DNA of 64,000 bases from Ectocarpus siliculosus (Eukaryota > Sar > Phaeophyceae > Ectocarpales > Ectocarpaceae). The position numbers were made by a program, and so were the translations under genes. The DNA lies in the NCBI GenBank assembly GCA_000310025.1, contig FN649747.1:1647452-1711451 (forward strand), read 5' to 3'. This document shows, one piece after another, positions 23,883-36,977 of this stretch (positions within the stretch are counted from its first letter, which is position 1; the number at the start of each line of letters is the position of its first letter). The notes under the pieces were generated by a model. The model worked only from the letters and a program-made list of their open reading frames with translations. It ran no database searches and had not been told where the DNA came from.

Positions 23883-26442
23883 CCCTCGCGGACACTTTGC
23901 TTCTTTGTGTGGAAGGTTGTCTTGCAAATGCGATCAAACGCCGTGGCGTGGAACCCTCAGGAGCCAATGAATTTCGTTTGCGCCAACGAGGACACCAATC
24001 TCTACACGTTCGACCTGCGGAACCTCAACCAGGTGAGTCACTACGGCTGCGCACCCTTCCCTGTGCAAGCAAGGGCATTCTGCATGTATGACTGACTAGT
24101 TGCTGTCAATGAGATAGCTACGAGACAAGGCGCGCAGGTTCATCCCCCTGGTGGTGGCCGCGAAGCTCTGTATGAAACACGCAGGTGTTCCTCACGTTGC
24201 TGTCAGCCTCTCCTTGAACCTCCATTGGCATTGCGCGTTCTCACGACCGAACGAGCAGCATTGATACTCTCCAGACTGGCTCACTCGCACTCGAATCTAT
24301 TCTAAATGACAAATCTAAATGACAACCAACGGAATAGCTTTTCTTCGAAGCTCACGCGTCTGGCTCCACGCACAGATCCATAAGCAGGTTTGCACTGCCG
24401 CGCGTGGCCCCTTTACATCTCGCCCTCTCTGCCTCTCAACGCCAGGCCTTGATGATCCACAAGGACCACGTGTCTGCGGTGATGGACGTGTCCTTCTCGC
24501 CCACGGGGCAGGAGTTCGCGAGCGGGTCGTACGACCGCACGGTTAGGGTCTTCCCGCACCGCGCGGGTCGATCGCGGGAGGTGTACCACACCAAGCGCAT
24601 GCAGCGCGTGTTCTGCGTCAACTTCAGCGCGGATGCGAGGTATCTGCGTCAGCAGGGACTACTGCTGTGTTGTTGTGGAATCCGTTTCTTATGCAGCCCG
24701 TGGAAACCCCGGTTGATCCGGAGAAAGCTATTGAATGATGAGAGGGAGAAGGAGAGGGGTGATGCGCCCGTGAGGCGGCGGCACGCCGCAGAGATCCCGT
24801 AGATTACCTCCAGGAAATTGGTATTGTGCCGTCGAACACCCGCCACTGCAGAGCAGGGGGTGATGAGAGCGAGAACGAGCAGTTGACGGGTACCGTGGTA
24901 CTCTTTGCGGAGCCCCTCCTCCAAATTCAACAAGCCCCCGGCACGGTACACTACAACGATGTTTATTTATTTGCCGAAAATGTTGATATCTTCCGAGGTT
25001 GAACCTGCCCTGCCACCGTTTAGGCGGGAGTTTCGTGGTACGTTCACGCCAAGGTTCTAGTATACCACGCAGGCGTGCTTGTTGTTTTGCCCCGCTCGCT
25101 TCTCGGATCGCCTCGTCGCCGCCGACTGTCGAGGCTTGCTTTGAGCGCGCATTTTGGTTTGCCGGGTGTTGCGCCGCAAAGGCTCTCTCGGCTCGATTTT
25201 TTGCTGCTCCCCCCATCTTGGTGCTCGATGCTCCCATTGCTTGGTCGCGTACCTTTTGTATAACACCGCACCTGCTACCGCTGCTGCTAAAACCCTTGCG
25301 GTGGATACGACAGGTTTGTGATGACGGGCAGCGACGACACGAACCTTCGGATCTGGAAGGCCAATGCGTCGGAGAAGCTGGGGAAGGTGGTGCCGAGGGA
25401 GGCTAGGAAGCAGGAGTACAGGGACAGCCTCAAGAAGAGGTGAGCTCCGTCCTTGCTTGTCGTCCTTGCACGCGGCAGGGTTGGCCGTGCTCGTCTATAC
25501 TGGTGTCTCGTCTTTCGTACCGGTAGGAGGTTGCCGTTAACGGGTATTGTGAACACATTCCGTGCCCAGTCCGAGGACATGGCCGTGTGTATGGGTGGGG
25601 GGGAGCAGCTACCCAAGGCCCACCTCGTTTCCAGCGCACGGCACACTGTTTTTTGTGTGGCCTCCGCACATCTTGAAACCTATTCGTACCGTAGTGGCGC
25701 CGCCTGCGTCTTCGCAGCCATGATCCCATGGCCTAATTCTTGCCGCGCGCACGGGCACGTATACAATTTCCCCCCCGCCACGATCGAGAGCAGGTACGAA
25801 CACATGCCCGAAGTGCGGCGAATTGCGAAGCACCGACACGTGCCGAGAATCGTCAAGAAGGCGGCGGAGGCGGAGCGCGTGCAGAGGGACAAGGAGCGCC
25901 GGAAGGTGAGCGGCGGGTTCCGAACCTCATGAGACGTGACACTCGCGTGCACAATTACATAGTAGTAGGCATACGCTTATGCACACCTCGTGGATCTTGC
26001 TCTTGAATAGGTTACTACTGTGGGCTGTTGGAAGCCATACATGGGGATTTTTTTAACGTCTGTTTTGCCGGTGTCCCTGCCTGGCCCTGTCGTGAAACGA
26101 GGGGGAGGGTAGGAGTCGGGCACTTCCGTTCTTAAAGACCTTTGCATCTTTCGCGAAGAGGAAGCTCGCCATTTGCCTTATCGGCCTCGGGAAAACAGGC
26201 ACAGAGGGGCGGAACGGCGGCTTTTAGTGTCAAGAAATCAATCCTGCCCGGTTTGTGCAATGCGTGCCTACTTTTCATGGACCAAGCTTCTTCAAAATAG
26301 CCGCCACATGGATTCGACTGAGTGGCGTCCCGGTTTTGCCTACTACTCCCGACAGGTGGACAACCGCATCAAGCACAGCAAGGCCGGGACGGTGGAGACG
26401 GTGCCAGAGAGAAAGAAGAAGATCGTCAAGGAGCTCACGTAA
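20926..26442 (+). CDS. DCAF13: DCAF13/SOF1 WD40 protein of the small-subunit processome
   Basis: Ten exons (20926-21036, 21711-21852, 22397-22581, 22944-23119, 23330-23423, 23916-24032, 24446-24639, 25314-25439, 25794-25905, 26356-26442) join without a single phase conflict and give 447 residues, the normal length of this family. The N-terminus MKVKTISR and VHRNRDPSLHPFEK and the following MFAKPLVGALDGH are diagnostic. WD40 blades follow (GEIRLWDLSRRSC, VDLWDHSRAEPTLSYQWG, NEDTNLYTFDLR, HKDHVSAVMDVSFSPTGQEF, YDRTVRVFP). The Sof1 C-terminal domain has SREVYHTKRMQRV, ASEKLGKVVPRE, IAKHRHVPR and VDNRIKHSKAGT. The protein works in the nucleolus in 18S rRNA maturation and, in animals, also as a CUL4-DDB1 substrate receptor. 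The gene appears intact. Confidence 0.96.
23831..23880. repeat. CT-rich microsatellite before DCAF13 exon 6
   Basis: A run of TCTC units about 50 bases long ends 35 bases upstream of the exon 6 acceptor at 23915. It lies where a polypyrimidine tract is expected and probably acts as an over-long one. Confidence 0.7.
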
Positions 26443-26449
26443 AGGCACG

Positions 26450-28440
26450 CTTTTCTAGTCTTGCGCCCGGTCGTGCTCTTCTGAGGACGGGCGTTTCACG
26501 TGTGGCAATTACTGTTGCTGTGTTGGTATTTGTTTTTGGCCGGTGGCCCCGAGAGCGCCTTTTGTGTCTCTGTCGTCTGTTGTTAGGAGCTACCAGACAT
26601 CTCTCTCGAGTTCTCTTGGAAAAACCTCGACTCTGTTATGGCTTCCAATTAGCGAGGGCTTGAGTTATTAAGAGTGCGAAGGGGGGAGCTAGGGAGCACG
26701 CACTGCTGATGCAGTCTGAATTGGGATAAATTGTCGGAAATGTAGCCTCAGCCCGCCTTCGTCCCGAGCTGAGAACGCACAAGAAAGCTGCGTAGGAAAT
26801 TTCTTAGAACGCTCCCCCGCCGATACTGATTCATGGTCTCCCGTGCCGAAGGAATGTTTGAGGGGGGGGGGGGCTTGGCGTGAAAGCATGTGAAACGGTA
26901 CCGATGCATCCGAAAAGTGCAGGCGCAAGACGAGTACGTGCATGCAGAGGAGTCTCGTGGGCTGTTCGGCCGTGTCAGAAGTAACGACGAAGGCGCTAAA
27001 AGCAATGCAACAAAATGAGCTACGATACACACAGGGTGGGTTAGCTGCTCGTTGAGCGGAGTAACACCATTCGCTCTGGTGTCGCAACCGGGCTAACACC
27101 CGGTTCGCGAATCGGGCGAGTGAGTGATAGGATCGCCGCCCTTCAGTTGCTTGTATGACTTAATCCGTTCCACCCCGCTCAGTGGGTGGTTTATTCAGGC
27201 GTAAAGCTGAAACCAGCGATATGTAGCACGTGAGAACCGGAGTGCACCTACAATCAATGCACCACGCATCACGTATTTCGCTCTTGCAAAGGAATTGTAT
27301 TATGGTCTTTTTAGGATCCTCCAGCGAAACATCTAGTTTGCTAAACCCACCAGCCACCCGTGACTATTTTACCACACGTGAAGAAGTAGGACACTTGCAG
27401 CTCCGTTGGTTCAACATCAGTACTATCTACTGCGAAGTGCCCAAATACTAACTCGAGAATTCAGCGTCTGTGATGAGCCTTAGCGTTGCCTTTGTACACG
27501 GGTCAGCCTGCGCGCGGCCGACCTCTTAATTCACTCGAACCTATATTTTTTCAATGATATGACTGCCGGGTACATCCAGCAACCTGGTATATATACCTAG
27601 TGCGTCGTGTCCATCCACCTGACCAACATGCACGACAGGCATGCATACAACGCACACCGCCCAACAGTAAATTGACAAAAGACTATACAAGTAACACTTT
27701 AAAGGCGCGCAATAATCGGAAAACAAAGCACCGGGTCAGAGCAGAGCCTGACATGACACACCACTTGGTTTCGAGAGCGAGAGAGCGCGAGGGCTGAAGA
27801 AGGAACGCGCTACAGCGTTCAGTGCCCCCCGCGCGACCGTCGACTAGCAGCGTGTACCCCTTCCGAGGCTACGGGGCTCAACCACCGTCCTACAACACTT
27901 GCTGCTCCTCTAGCTGAGCTTCTGGAGTCTCAAGCGTGTTAGGTACGAGTTCCCAATGTCCCCGCGGACAGCCTCCTTAAGGAAACTGGATTGACAACAC
28001 ACCCCCGGGAAGGCGGAAGCACCAACGATTCGAAACCTCCTCCCTACCAAAGAGTAAGATATGGTACATGGCATCCCCTCATTCGGATGATAACTTCGGA
28101 CGAACAGCAGTTAAAAAATATGAGAAAAAAGAGCAGAACTATTGTACCTCCCCTTGAATTGACAAAATCAAGGTGGGGCCGGAGAGGGAAACTCCACGGC
28201 CCAACAGCAGTGTTAGTACGACAAGCAGTGTGTGACTACTGCGAACACAACCTTTTGGCTCTTTGGAGCCGAACAAATATTAAAACAAACTATGAAGTGG
28301 GACGAACTATCTTACCACACAGAAAATTCGCGTTCCGAAACAGCTCCACCACCATTTATCGCCGACGATCTACGAGGGTCCTGCGGGCCTCTTACGAATC
28401 CTGCGAAACGACTGCTGCTGTCCCCTGCGCGGCACGCGCG
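26450..28440. other. Spacer between convergent DCAF13 and ankyrin genes
   Basis: No convincing exon was seen. It should include the 3' UTRs of both flanking genes. A ten-base G run lies near 26868. Confidence 0.45.
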
Positions 28441-28443
28441 GCC

Positions 28444-31018
28444 TCACAAAAACTCAATGACGCCCTTCATCAACGCGGGGTCGGCATGCACGCAGAGCTG
28501 CGCGACCAGCCACCCCTGAGAAGGGACGGCCGATGCGACCGACCCGCCAGCTAGGGAACGCCTAAAGCGGCGCTTGGTGTCGCCATGGTCGCGTTCGAGC
28601 CGCTCCCTCCCTGCCAACGCACCCCCGTCGGATGCGCCATCAGCAAGCGCGAGGACAGCGTTAGCCCTCTTGCGGAGAGTCTCGCACACCAGCACCATGC
28701 CCCGCTTCCTCTGCCACCTCTGCGCGCTCGTCAGGGCGAGCCTCACCCGCTCCCCTTCCGCCAGCTTCTTCTCGAACGCCTCCCTGGCGAGCTTGGCCTT
28801 GCCGCTCATCGTCTCGGGCCCGCCCTGGGTGGCGGGGGCGGGGCGAGCGCTGACGGGGATGACGAGGGTACCCACCATGTCCAGCGGCGTGGCGCCGCGC
28901 TTGTTCCTCCTCGAAGGGTCGGCGCCGCGCAGGAGGAGCTCCTCCACGCAGCTCAGCCGCGAGAACCCGGCCGCGAGGTGGAGCGGGGTGGTGCCCGCGG
29001 GGGTGGACGGCGAGTCCACGGCCTCGCCGGCGTCCAGGAGGGCCCTCAGGGCAGTCAAGCGCCCGCACCTTGCCGCCACGTGCAAGGGAGTAAAGCCCTG
29101 CGACAATAGTAGAGGCGAAAAAAACACAGCGTAGGGGGGGGGGGGGCGGGGTGGCCTTCGTCTAGTGGGGGCCGGGGTAAGGGAACTTTTTTCCTGAACA
29201 CGTACATGGGGGGGGGGGGCCTTTCGTACCACAAAATTTCTACTTTTCAAAAAAAAAAAGGCATCCCCTGGTGGGGCCCAAAGCGCCGTCGTGGGAAATT
29301 TCTTCATTTGCGTACCCCCAAAAACGTTTTTTAAAAAAAAACCCCGGGCATGTTTTCCTTTCAACCCCCCCAACCCCCAACCCCTTTTGATTGGTATCGG
29401 GGTTTTACCTCCCCCCCCGGTGGTTTTGAAGCTTGTGTNNNNNNNNNNNNNNNNNNNNNNNNNNNNNNNNNNNNNNNNNNNNNNNNNNNNNNNNNNNNNN
29501 NNNNNNNNNNNNNNNNNNNNNNNNNNNNNNNNNNNNNNNNNNNNNNNNNNNNNNNNNNNNNNNNNNNNNNNNNNNNNNNNNNNNNNNNGGGGGGGGGGGG
29601 GGGGGGGGGGAGGAGCGTCAAAAGACAAAAGGCGCAAAGTAAAACTCCCATGCTCCACCAAGTGCGCCACCCCGCGCATCGGTGTTTGTACGTGGTGCGG
29701 TTACGAATGGTTCTACTTTGTTTGCTTCCTGTTCGGGCATATACGAGCTGGACTTCAAAGACAAATGTGTCGGATAAACGGGTGATTGACGAAGATTTTT
29801 TTCCGGGACATTGGGGGAGGGGGGGGGGCAAACACGTGCATGCATGCCTAATCCCATTGCTCGTCGCGTAATGGCGTTGTTGTGGTGGCCCCACGGCCGG
29901 CTAATACAACCGCTCGCTCCGACATCTTACCGCGTTGTGGAGTGCCGTCGTGCCGAGGTCGGACGCCTTGTTGGGGTCCGCACCGCACGTGAGCAGGGAG
30001 GACACCAACTCCGACTTTCCCGACAAGGCCGCCATGTGCAGCGGGCACCGAGACCTGTGGTCTCTCGCGTGGGAGTCCGCGCCGGCGAGAAGCAGCACCT
30101 TCGCCGCGTCCACCTGAGACGATTGCAACACCCACCAATCCCGGGGACATGCTACGTTAGATCACTTCAACAGACTGCTGTAGTACATTGCTGCCTGCGG
30201 TCCTTGGCCTCAACAAATGCCACACGGAGAGACATGAATGTGTTTGGGTATTTATTTGTCCGACATGTCATGTTGACGGATGCTCTACCCGAGCACGGCG
30301 GCGTGACAAAAAAGCACGCTGAGCGCCACCTACTCCTACGACCATCCAGAGCACACCCACGTGGAATCCCCAACACCATTTTGTCCTTGCAAGTGGACAG
30401 CAGGAGTCTTACTGAAAGTCAATCAAAGGTGTCAAGAATTTACTCACATACAGTAGTAGGCACAACGCTGCCAGCCAAGAATACACGCACCTCTCCAGTT
30501 GAACATGCCAAGTGCAGAGGGGTCATCCCGCGGTCGTTTCTTGTCCGGAGGTCGGTGTTGGACTCCAGCAACGCCCGGGCCACCTCCCAGTTGTCCTGGA
30601 CGGGAGTGTTGAGCGCCTTGGACACGCCCAGCAGCGTCAGACGCGCGCCGTCCAGCGGCGGCGTCGACGTCCTGCGGTGGTGCTTGCCCGTGTAGACGCT
30701 GGCCTCGGCCGACGGTCGTGCCGTCGACGATGCCGGCGCCGACTGCTGTCGCAACAAGACCGGTGGCCGCACATCTCTGCTACTGCCGTGTGCGTAGCAG
30801 GTGGTGTTTCCCCCGCAAGGCCTCCCGCGGCAGGATGCCGCCGCCGCCGTTGTTGCGTCGACGAAGTCTATCGGGGATCGAGCGCCGGGAGTGCAAAACT
30901 CTAGAATCACGTCGCCAACCCCGCATGTTGACGTCGACGACCTCTCGCAAGAGGACCGCTGGGAGAACCCGTCGAAGCCGATGGTGGTGCTCTGCTGCTT
31001 GTTCCTGGGTGGCACCAT
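28444..31018 (-). CDS. Ankyrin-repeat protein with charged C-terminal region; an exon is probably lost in the gap
   Basis: Three exons are visible: 31018 (or 31099) to 30491, 30113-29931, and 29097-28444, all with phase-0 junctions. Ankyrin units include NDRGMTPLHLACSTGE, DHRSRCPLHMAALSGKSEL, LGTTALHNA, GFTPLHVAARCGRLTALRAL and GTTPLHLAAGFSRLSCVEEL with GADPSRRNKRGATPLDM. The last exon then continues into a Lys/Arg/Glu-rich helical region to the stop at 28444. At the exon 2/3 junction LHNA is followed directly by GFTPLH, leaving an ankyrin unit about 24 residues short. An exon is therefore expected in the 29.1-29.9 kb interval, which holds the N run. Ankyrin repeats mediate protein contacts; the specific role is unknown. 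The first Met is uncertain. Confidence 0.8.
29439..29588. other. Assembly gap (150 N) with low-quality flanks
   Basis: A block of 150 N. The roughly 300 bases to its left are full of doubled and expanded homopolymers (for example TTTTTTAAAAAAAAACCCC) and the right side begins with over 20 G, the look of poor-quality read ends. Reading frames that cross it are meaningless. Confidence 0.95.
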
Positions 31019-31104
31019 GCTTGTGTGCTGCGTATTCAAGAGGCTGTGCTGTAGAATGCAGTAAAACGGAAAGCGGACAAGGCAGGAAGAGAGCACCAAC
31101 TCAG

Positions 31105-34100
31105 TCCAGACCCGCGGGGGATTGGCATGAGAAATTGCTGCGTGTGTGTCGATGAATCTTATCGGCCCTGCGCATCAACCGCCGTGGGTTTGGCTTGGGA
31201 GTGCGTGGGAAGCGAGGTAGAGAGATAGGAGAGAGCAACGTGGCCACTGGTACAACCATCCTCACCAACGCAAGACAGACAGGACGCGCGTCATGTTGCC
31301 ACGAACACGTTTCAAACGTGGCATCTACAGCGTTCAAGTCTACTTGGGTAGTAGACTGCACTACACTCACGTTCTTTCCCGACTACATTCCAGCAGTAAT
31401 CTGTATGCAGCTATTTGTACGTGTGCCTAGAAGAGACGTGCTGTACATGCATAGATTCGAAGCTGATGCGGACGGTAAAGGCCCATGACTTGCTGTGCTG
31501 TCTCTCACCCATATTGCATGCCACAAAATCCACAGCAGTAACGGACAGGTTCGACAAAAATGCGGATGTATGTACAGCAGTTGTACGTACGTGACATCAA
31601 ATCAAGAGTCGTCGTATGTCACCGTGTATGTGGGGTAATAGCATTAGTGGTGGCGGCCCGGCGCCAAAACAGCGATGCTCATATAGATACTGGGACCTTT
31701 GCACCGAGCAACCTCCGCTCTTAACGATTGTGTTTGCATGTACGACGTGGTGAATTCATCGAGCAAGTTTTACACGAGCCCGATCCTCTGATCCAAGGTT
31801 TGACCTCCTTTTGCGGACTCAGCAGAAGCAATAGTTGAAGTCATCCAGCAAAAGGGGTTCCTTGCAGAGAGAACGGAGGACAAAGGGAGACAAAGAAACC
31901 GCAAGAGGCACAGCTTCTACGCAGTATAGAGAGTACGAACGTACGGCACGCTACCTCATCGAAGGAGAAAAGGCCGACTGAACCTCTTGAGTGCGGAAGA
32001 AAAGTATCGACGGTCGGCGGGGTGACCGATCGATGTCTGCTGCAGCAGCGACAGAGTGAGAGAGAGAGAGAGCTTCACTAGAAGCTGAGTGTGCTGCTGT
32101 GGTATAGGAATTCCTCTTGATCTGAGCAGGCAGCACGATCCCCTTGCTCACCTTGAACTGCTGTTCAGCGTCTCCCTAAAAACCGCTGCTGCTTGCGTTC
32201 TCTGTTGGCTCCGGTGTGATGCGACAGTACCGAGCGGACCAGTATGGGAGAGAGAGCCTATAACCAAGTGTAAGTGTGCAACAGCAGTAGCCGCGAGAGT
32301 CGTTGTCAATCCGTGCTCGGTTCGGCCGTTGGGTAGAGACGAGAGTGGTAGTGTGTTCGAGAAGGAGGGTTTGGGGTCAGTACCGTTGCAGCCAAAATGA
32401 TGAGAAGCTTGGGTTGTCGGGGGACACGCCTACCTTCTTGGAATCCAGCTTTTCCCAGACAAAATGATTTACAACTTGGATGTTTGTCTTTTACCAAGTT
32501 CTGCTTTTGGTCGGAACAACGGTTCAAAGTCCTCCCGCGTTAGGCAACTAGAGAGCCAGAAAAGAGGCAATGCGGCTCATCCGACGAACGCGTTGACTGG
32601 AAAAATGTATACATACCGAGCCAGAAAAAGATACGCCCCGCGCGCACATCGATGCCAATTCTGATACGCCAAAGAGGGTACAACCTTCTATTGTCAGATG
32701 AATCTTCATCTTATCTGTATGTAGATGAAAATTCCAGAAAAATACTCATGGCACCTCGTATTAACTTCGCTTGTCGGGAAAGTCGCTCTCCTCTTATTGA
32801 CCGATATATATGTCCGCCTTGCATACCTACATACGTACATCCGTTCGGTTCCTTCTGGTCGGAATTCTATGTGGACTCTCGACTCTTCGACAACCGTCAA
32901 CGTCACTGATGGAGCTATGGGGGAGCCAACCTCGTAGATAGAGGTCGTAGAGGGAAATGGGAGAGATCAATCAACTGATGTCTGAGTGTGCGACGGCAGC
33001 GACACGGCATGGCGATGCTCAGCTGTACGGGGCCCGAATTTTTCCTCCGTTCGAAAAAGTTGACGGGAAAGTTTTTTTTGCGCCCGCGCCCCGGAATTTT
33101 TTTACAGGTACCGCCAGGTCCACTTCCATTATTATTATGATGAATCGATGATGAATAACGGGCTAAATAAAATAAAGCTAAAAGATCCGCGCGCGCGCAC
33201 ACTCCGCCACGGAGTTGAGGCTGGCTGTTGATAGCGTTTGATGAGCAAGCAGAGATGGTGTAGGTTGCTGTACCTGCTCGCGTCTCTCTCGTCTACGTAG
33301 CCAAGACCCTGCCGCAGTTTGTTGCTGGTGTCATCTTGTTGCCGTACGGTGCTGCCCTATCCTATTTGATTGACATTTGTAGGATTTGTCGGGGTTTCCG
33401 ACCGAATCCTGACCAGCCGCCTTCCTCGCACCTTGGCATGAACGGGCATGTGCACACGACAAACGACGCGTATGTTATGAGTATCCTAGGATAACTCCGT
33501 TGGTAGCATGGTATCTGGGTATCGTGACAAGGCGCCAAGCACGCGGGAGTATCCTTCTGCTGGCGCTATGGCTGGAACAGCAGTAGTCGTCGAAAAAGAG
33601 AGGCGTATCCGGCTGGAGGCCAGCAATAGAAGAAGGTGAGGGGTGGCGTTGTCTGGTTGGTGCAACCCTCCAGGACACCGGCCGTAGCAGTCTCCTCTCT
33701 ACTACACAACGAAATAGTAAATGTTGTACGGGCTCTCGGAAGTGCAACCCCGGGGGGCTATCAGGCACAACCAATCCTGTAGAGAGTTGTACTGTGGAAA
33801 TTGAATCATCAAGTGAGAGCGAAGAGGCGTAAGTACAGTAGAACTCAGTGTCTTACCACCAACAGGTCGTAGACGAAGCTGGCCGCATCTTCCCTTCTTT
33901 CAGCAGTACTGCTCTAGTACTACAGCAGTATATATGTAGAACAGGGGACAATCTGATCGAAGATGGCGTTCTCACAGGGCACGCAGAAAACAGCCGTAGA
34001 CAATAATAATATTGTCAGGCAAGAGCGCACCCCCACATCTAGCTAGATCTATCTACATATAGATCTGCCCGGAAACGTAGCGGGCAACGATCCATAGTCC

Positions 34101-34680
34101 AATGAGCGCTCGCGCATTCCGTATACCGATGCGGTATCGTCGTACAAAGTCTCATGACGACACTACTCTGAGGCAGAGAGGGATATGTTGCATAGAAATG
34201 GCCACGGCGGCCGCGGAAAGATGGAAAACAGACATGCACGACGACGATGGAAAATTATCTAAACCTTTGAGATATGTTTCCTGCTTCATCGGTCCTAACG
34301 ATGGTAGACGGCGGTGTACTTGCCAGCCGTCACGAATATTGAGGCCAATACTATGTACAGTAGGACGCATAGGTGCCGCAGTACCGGCGGAGCTCTCACG
34401 TACGGAAATCGTATGCCAAAATCAAATTCGAAACCGAGACGTCGACCAATAACTTGCGCTGGTGAGACCGCAGTTTTGTCGCTGCTCAGTATTTTTCTCT
34501 AACAATCCGTGACGACTTACGTGGTCACAGTCGTCTTACGTGGTCACAGCCCATAGGTTACAACCTGGACATATATGCATACAACCAAACGCGGTCGGAG
34601 ATAGGCCAGACAACAGTCAGCCGTCGCTCGTGACACATCGGCCAAAAAAAAGGAGATGTAGACTATTCATATATAGTCTA
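31105..34680. other. Region without a supportable gene
   Basis: Short frames only, on both strands, with no recognisable family and no chain of compatible exons. Several copies of TACAGCAGT/TACTGCTGTA-like words occur (for example near 31571, 33568 and 33900-33930). Confidence 0.5.
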
Positions 34681-34685
34681 CTGTA

Positions 34686-36318
34686 CAGTCGTGGGCCCGG
34701 TTTAGCGGTTCCCTGTTTAGCGGGATGCCCTGAATAGCGGTTATAAAATTTCGTGACACGGCTGCACCCCGGTTTAGCGGTGATACAACCGCTGAACCGG
34801 CCGTGCCCTCAATAGCGGTTATTGGACATGTTTGCAGCCACTAATAGCGGTTATCGGTTCAATTTTTGCGGGGACCTGCATGTAGTGCGCGCTTCGCTTG
34901 CACATACTCACAGCACAGCGACTTGCTCAGCCTGTTAGCTGGTCGATGCTCATAATAAAAAGGACACAGCGAGACACACACACATACACCAAACGACGCA
35001 GGGCCAGAGAAGAATTGCCGAAAAATAGCTGACGAAACGACGGTGAGAGTGATGGTGGTGAATGCAAGGAGGATGATGGTGAAAACACTCCAATACGAAC
35101 TCGAGCCGGTTAGCGCGGTCGATGCTAAAACACCATGCGGCGCATGGATGGAGAACTGTGCAAGCTTCTAGATGCGGCACGAGTCCAAGCGGCGCGCATG
35201 ACTGTAAAGGTTGCTGTGGTGGCCAGATATACGGCATGTGTGTGGGGAGGTGGAGGTTCCGGATGAGAACGAGATGCAACCGACGTACAACCAAGAAGGC
35301 GCAGAGGTACCCTCACTTCTCAACTCCGCCCAAGCGCCAAGAGGTGTTAGGTGGCTTTCTAGCACCAGGCGCGCGGAAAGAAACAACTCGCGCTGCAGCT
35401 ACACGACAACAGTCCCACACGCGGCTCTACTTTGGCTAGAATCTCGAGGTTTTGAAGCTTCTTGACCAGAAGGTAGCGCACGCAGAAATAGTGCGCACAG
35501 GAAGAGATCGCCGAAGCTTTGCGTAAAGGGTGCGAATGACGAGGTTGTTGAAAGTTGTCCGGTATGTACATGGAGGGGGGCCTAACCCCTCCGACGACGA
35601 CACAACGACCTAGAGCTAGGGCTAGATACCACCGCACAATTTGACGGAGCGAAGGGCAGGGGGGTGATGTCGCCGCCACCACACTCGGAGGTATCATCGG
35701 ATTTTGGCCAGCGTGGAGAGCGCGGAGTCGTGTGGCGTAAGCGAAGCAGCACACTATTTCGCAAGGCAAAAATGGCGTTCCTCGCAGCGCACGCCGCTCT
35801 TCCAGCGCGCAAGGCAGATACCAGAGAGATTGCTTTGGGTGAAGAATGATCGATACGCGACACATGTCAGAAATGAGATGCTCAAGCACGTGGTTGATTG
35901 CCATTGCGTTGTCACAAGTTTGTCTCATCACCTACTTCACTTCGTTAGAGACGCGAACGATTTTCCAGTCTTGATGAGGGGCATACAGTCCAGAAGGGAG
36001 AATAATCTTCGTGCTTTGGCGAATTTAAATGCATCATTAATGAATGTGCTTGCGGCGTTGTCCTTCATGGGCTCGTTACTTCTTCATCTGCACCTTCATA
36101 TGACTGCTGCAATGATACGCATGGCCCTATCAATATCAGCTCTCCACGCTGTTATTGTAGGGCAAAAATGGGCTTTTTCCCGGTTTAGCGGTTCATGACC
36201 GCTATTAAGCCTCCTGGTTAAGCGGATAATGACCGCTAAAGTGGTTTAGCGGCGATGCCCTGAATAGCGGTTATAAAAATTCGTGACACTATGGACCGCT
36301 AAACCGGGCCCACGACTG
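34686..36318. mobile_element. pogo-like (Tc1/mariner superfamily) TIR element, TA target duplication
   Basis: The left end CAGTCGTGGGCCCGGTTTAG and the right end are inverted copies extending to about 24 bases, flanked on both sides by TA (34684-34685 and 36319-36320). The subterminal zones carry many copies of TTTAGCGG and AATAGCGGTTAT in both orientations. Ends starting CAG(T) with a TA duplication are typical of pogo/Tigger elements. The 1633-bp interior has frames of 105 and 164 codons, but no transposase motif that I recognise, so it is probably non-autonomous. Confidence 0.8.
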
Positions 36319-36977
36319 TATATGCATGTGCAACTACGTTAATAGAGCTCATCGCTCCCGCTCGGCACGCGAGCCCAAAAACGAGCCCAAACAATAGACA
36401 ACAACGGAAGAACGCGAGATCACCAACCGAGAGAAGAAGCAAATCGTATGAACACTCTGTTCCAGCTAGCCGAAGGGGTAGTATCTGTTTCATTAACGGG
36501 CGACCCTTGTGCGACAATGTGCAGATTGCCCCCCAAATGTCGCGCCCTTGAATTTCCTTACTTTTTGTGGTGAGGCGGGGTGTCATGGGACCAAGCCAAC
36601 ACAATATCGCGATTTCATTCACCTTCAATATCCACGCGCTAAAAGAAACAATTCCGACGTTGACCCGGTGCTGACTAAAAGCGTGGAGGTTTTAGGTGTT
36701 TCCGTCAGGTGCTATTAGGCATTAAAGAAGGCCGTGTCTGCTGCTTGTCTCGGGCATAGCACAATCGAAAGGCTAGTAGGTGCTCATAACATCCTCAGTC
36801 AGTGTTGCGGGATCCCCTCTCTAGCGTTTGGTTTCCTGTGTGGCCCTCCTAAGGCAAAGTAGCACAGGGTACGTGCCACATACATACTCCCGATGAGGAC
36901 ACATGTTACAGACGTGCGTAGCGTAGATCACTCACTAGCCCCGTCGCATCTGATTCGCTGCTGCATGCTTTGTGAAG

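Noticed and set aside
23780-23970. Leu/Ser-rich short frames over the CT repeat
   Set aside because: They are translation of a microsatellite in the intron before DCAF13 exon 6.
29291-29894. Long open frames across the N block, including the 411-codon minus frame
   Set aside because: They are open only because N is not read as stop. Only the part from 29097 downwards is genuine ankyrin coding sequence.
30440-31099. ORF start at 31099 for the ankyrin gene
   Set aside because: The extra 27 residues are hydrophobic and cysteine-rich without a clear signal peptide. The inner Met at 31018 is at least as likely, so the feature starts there and the other is only mentioned.
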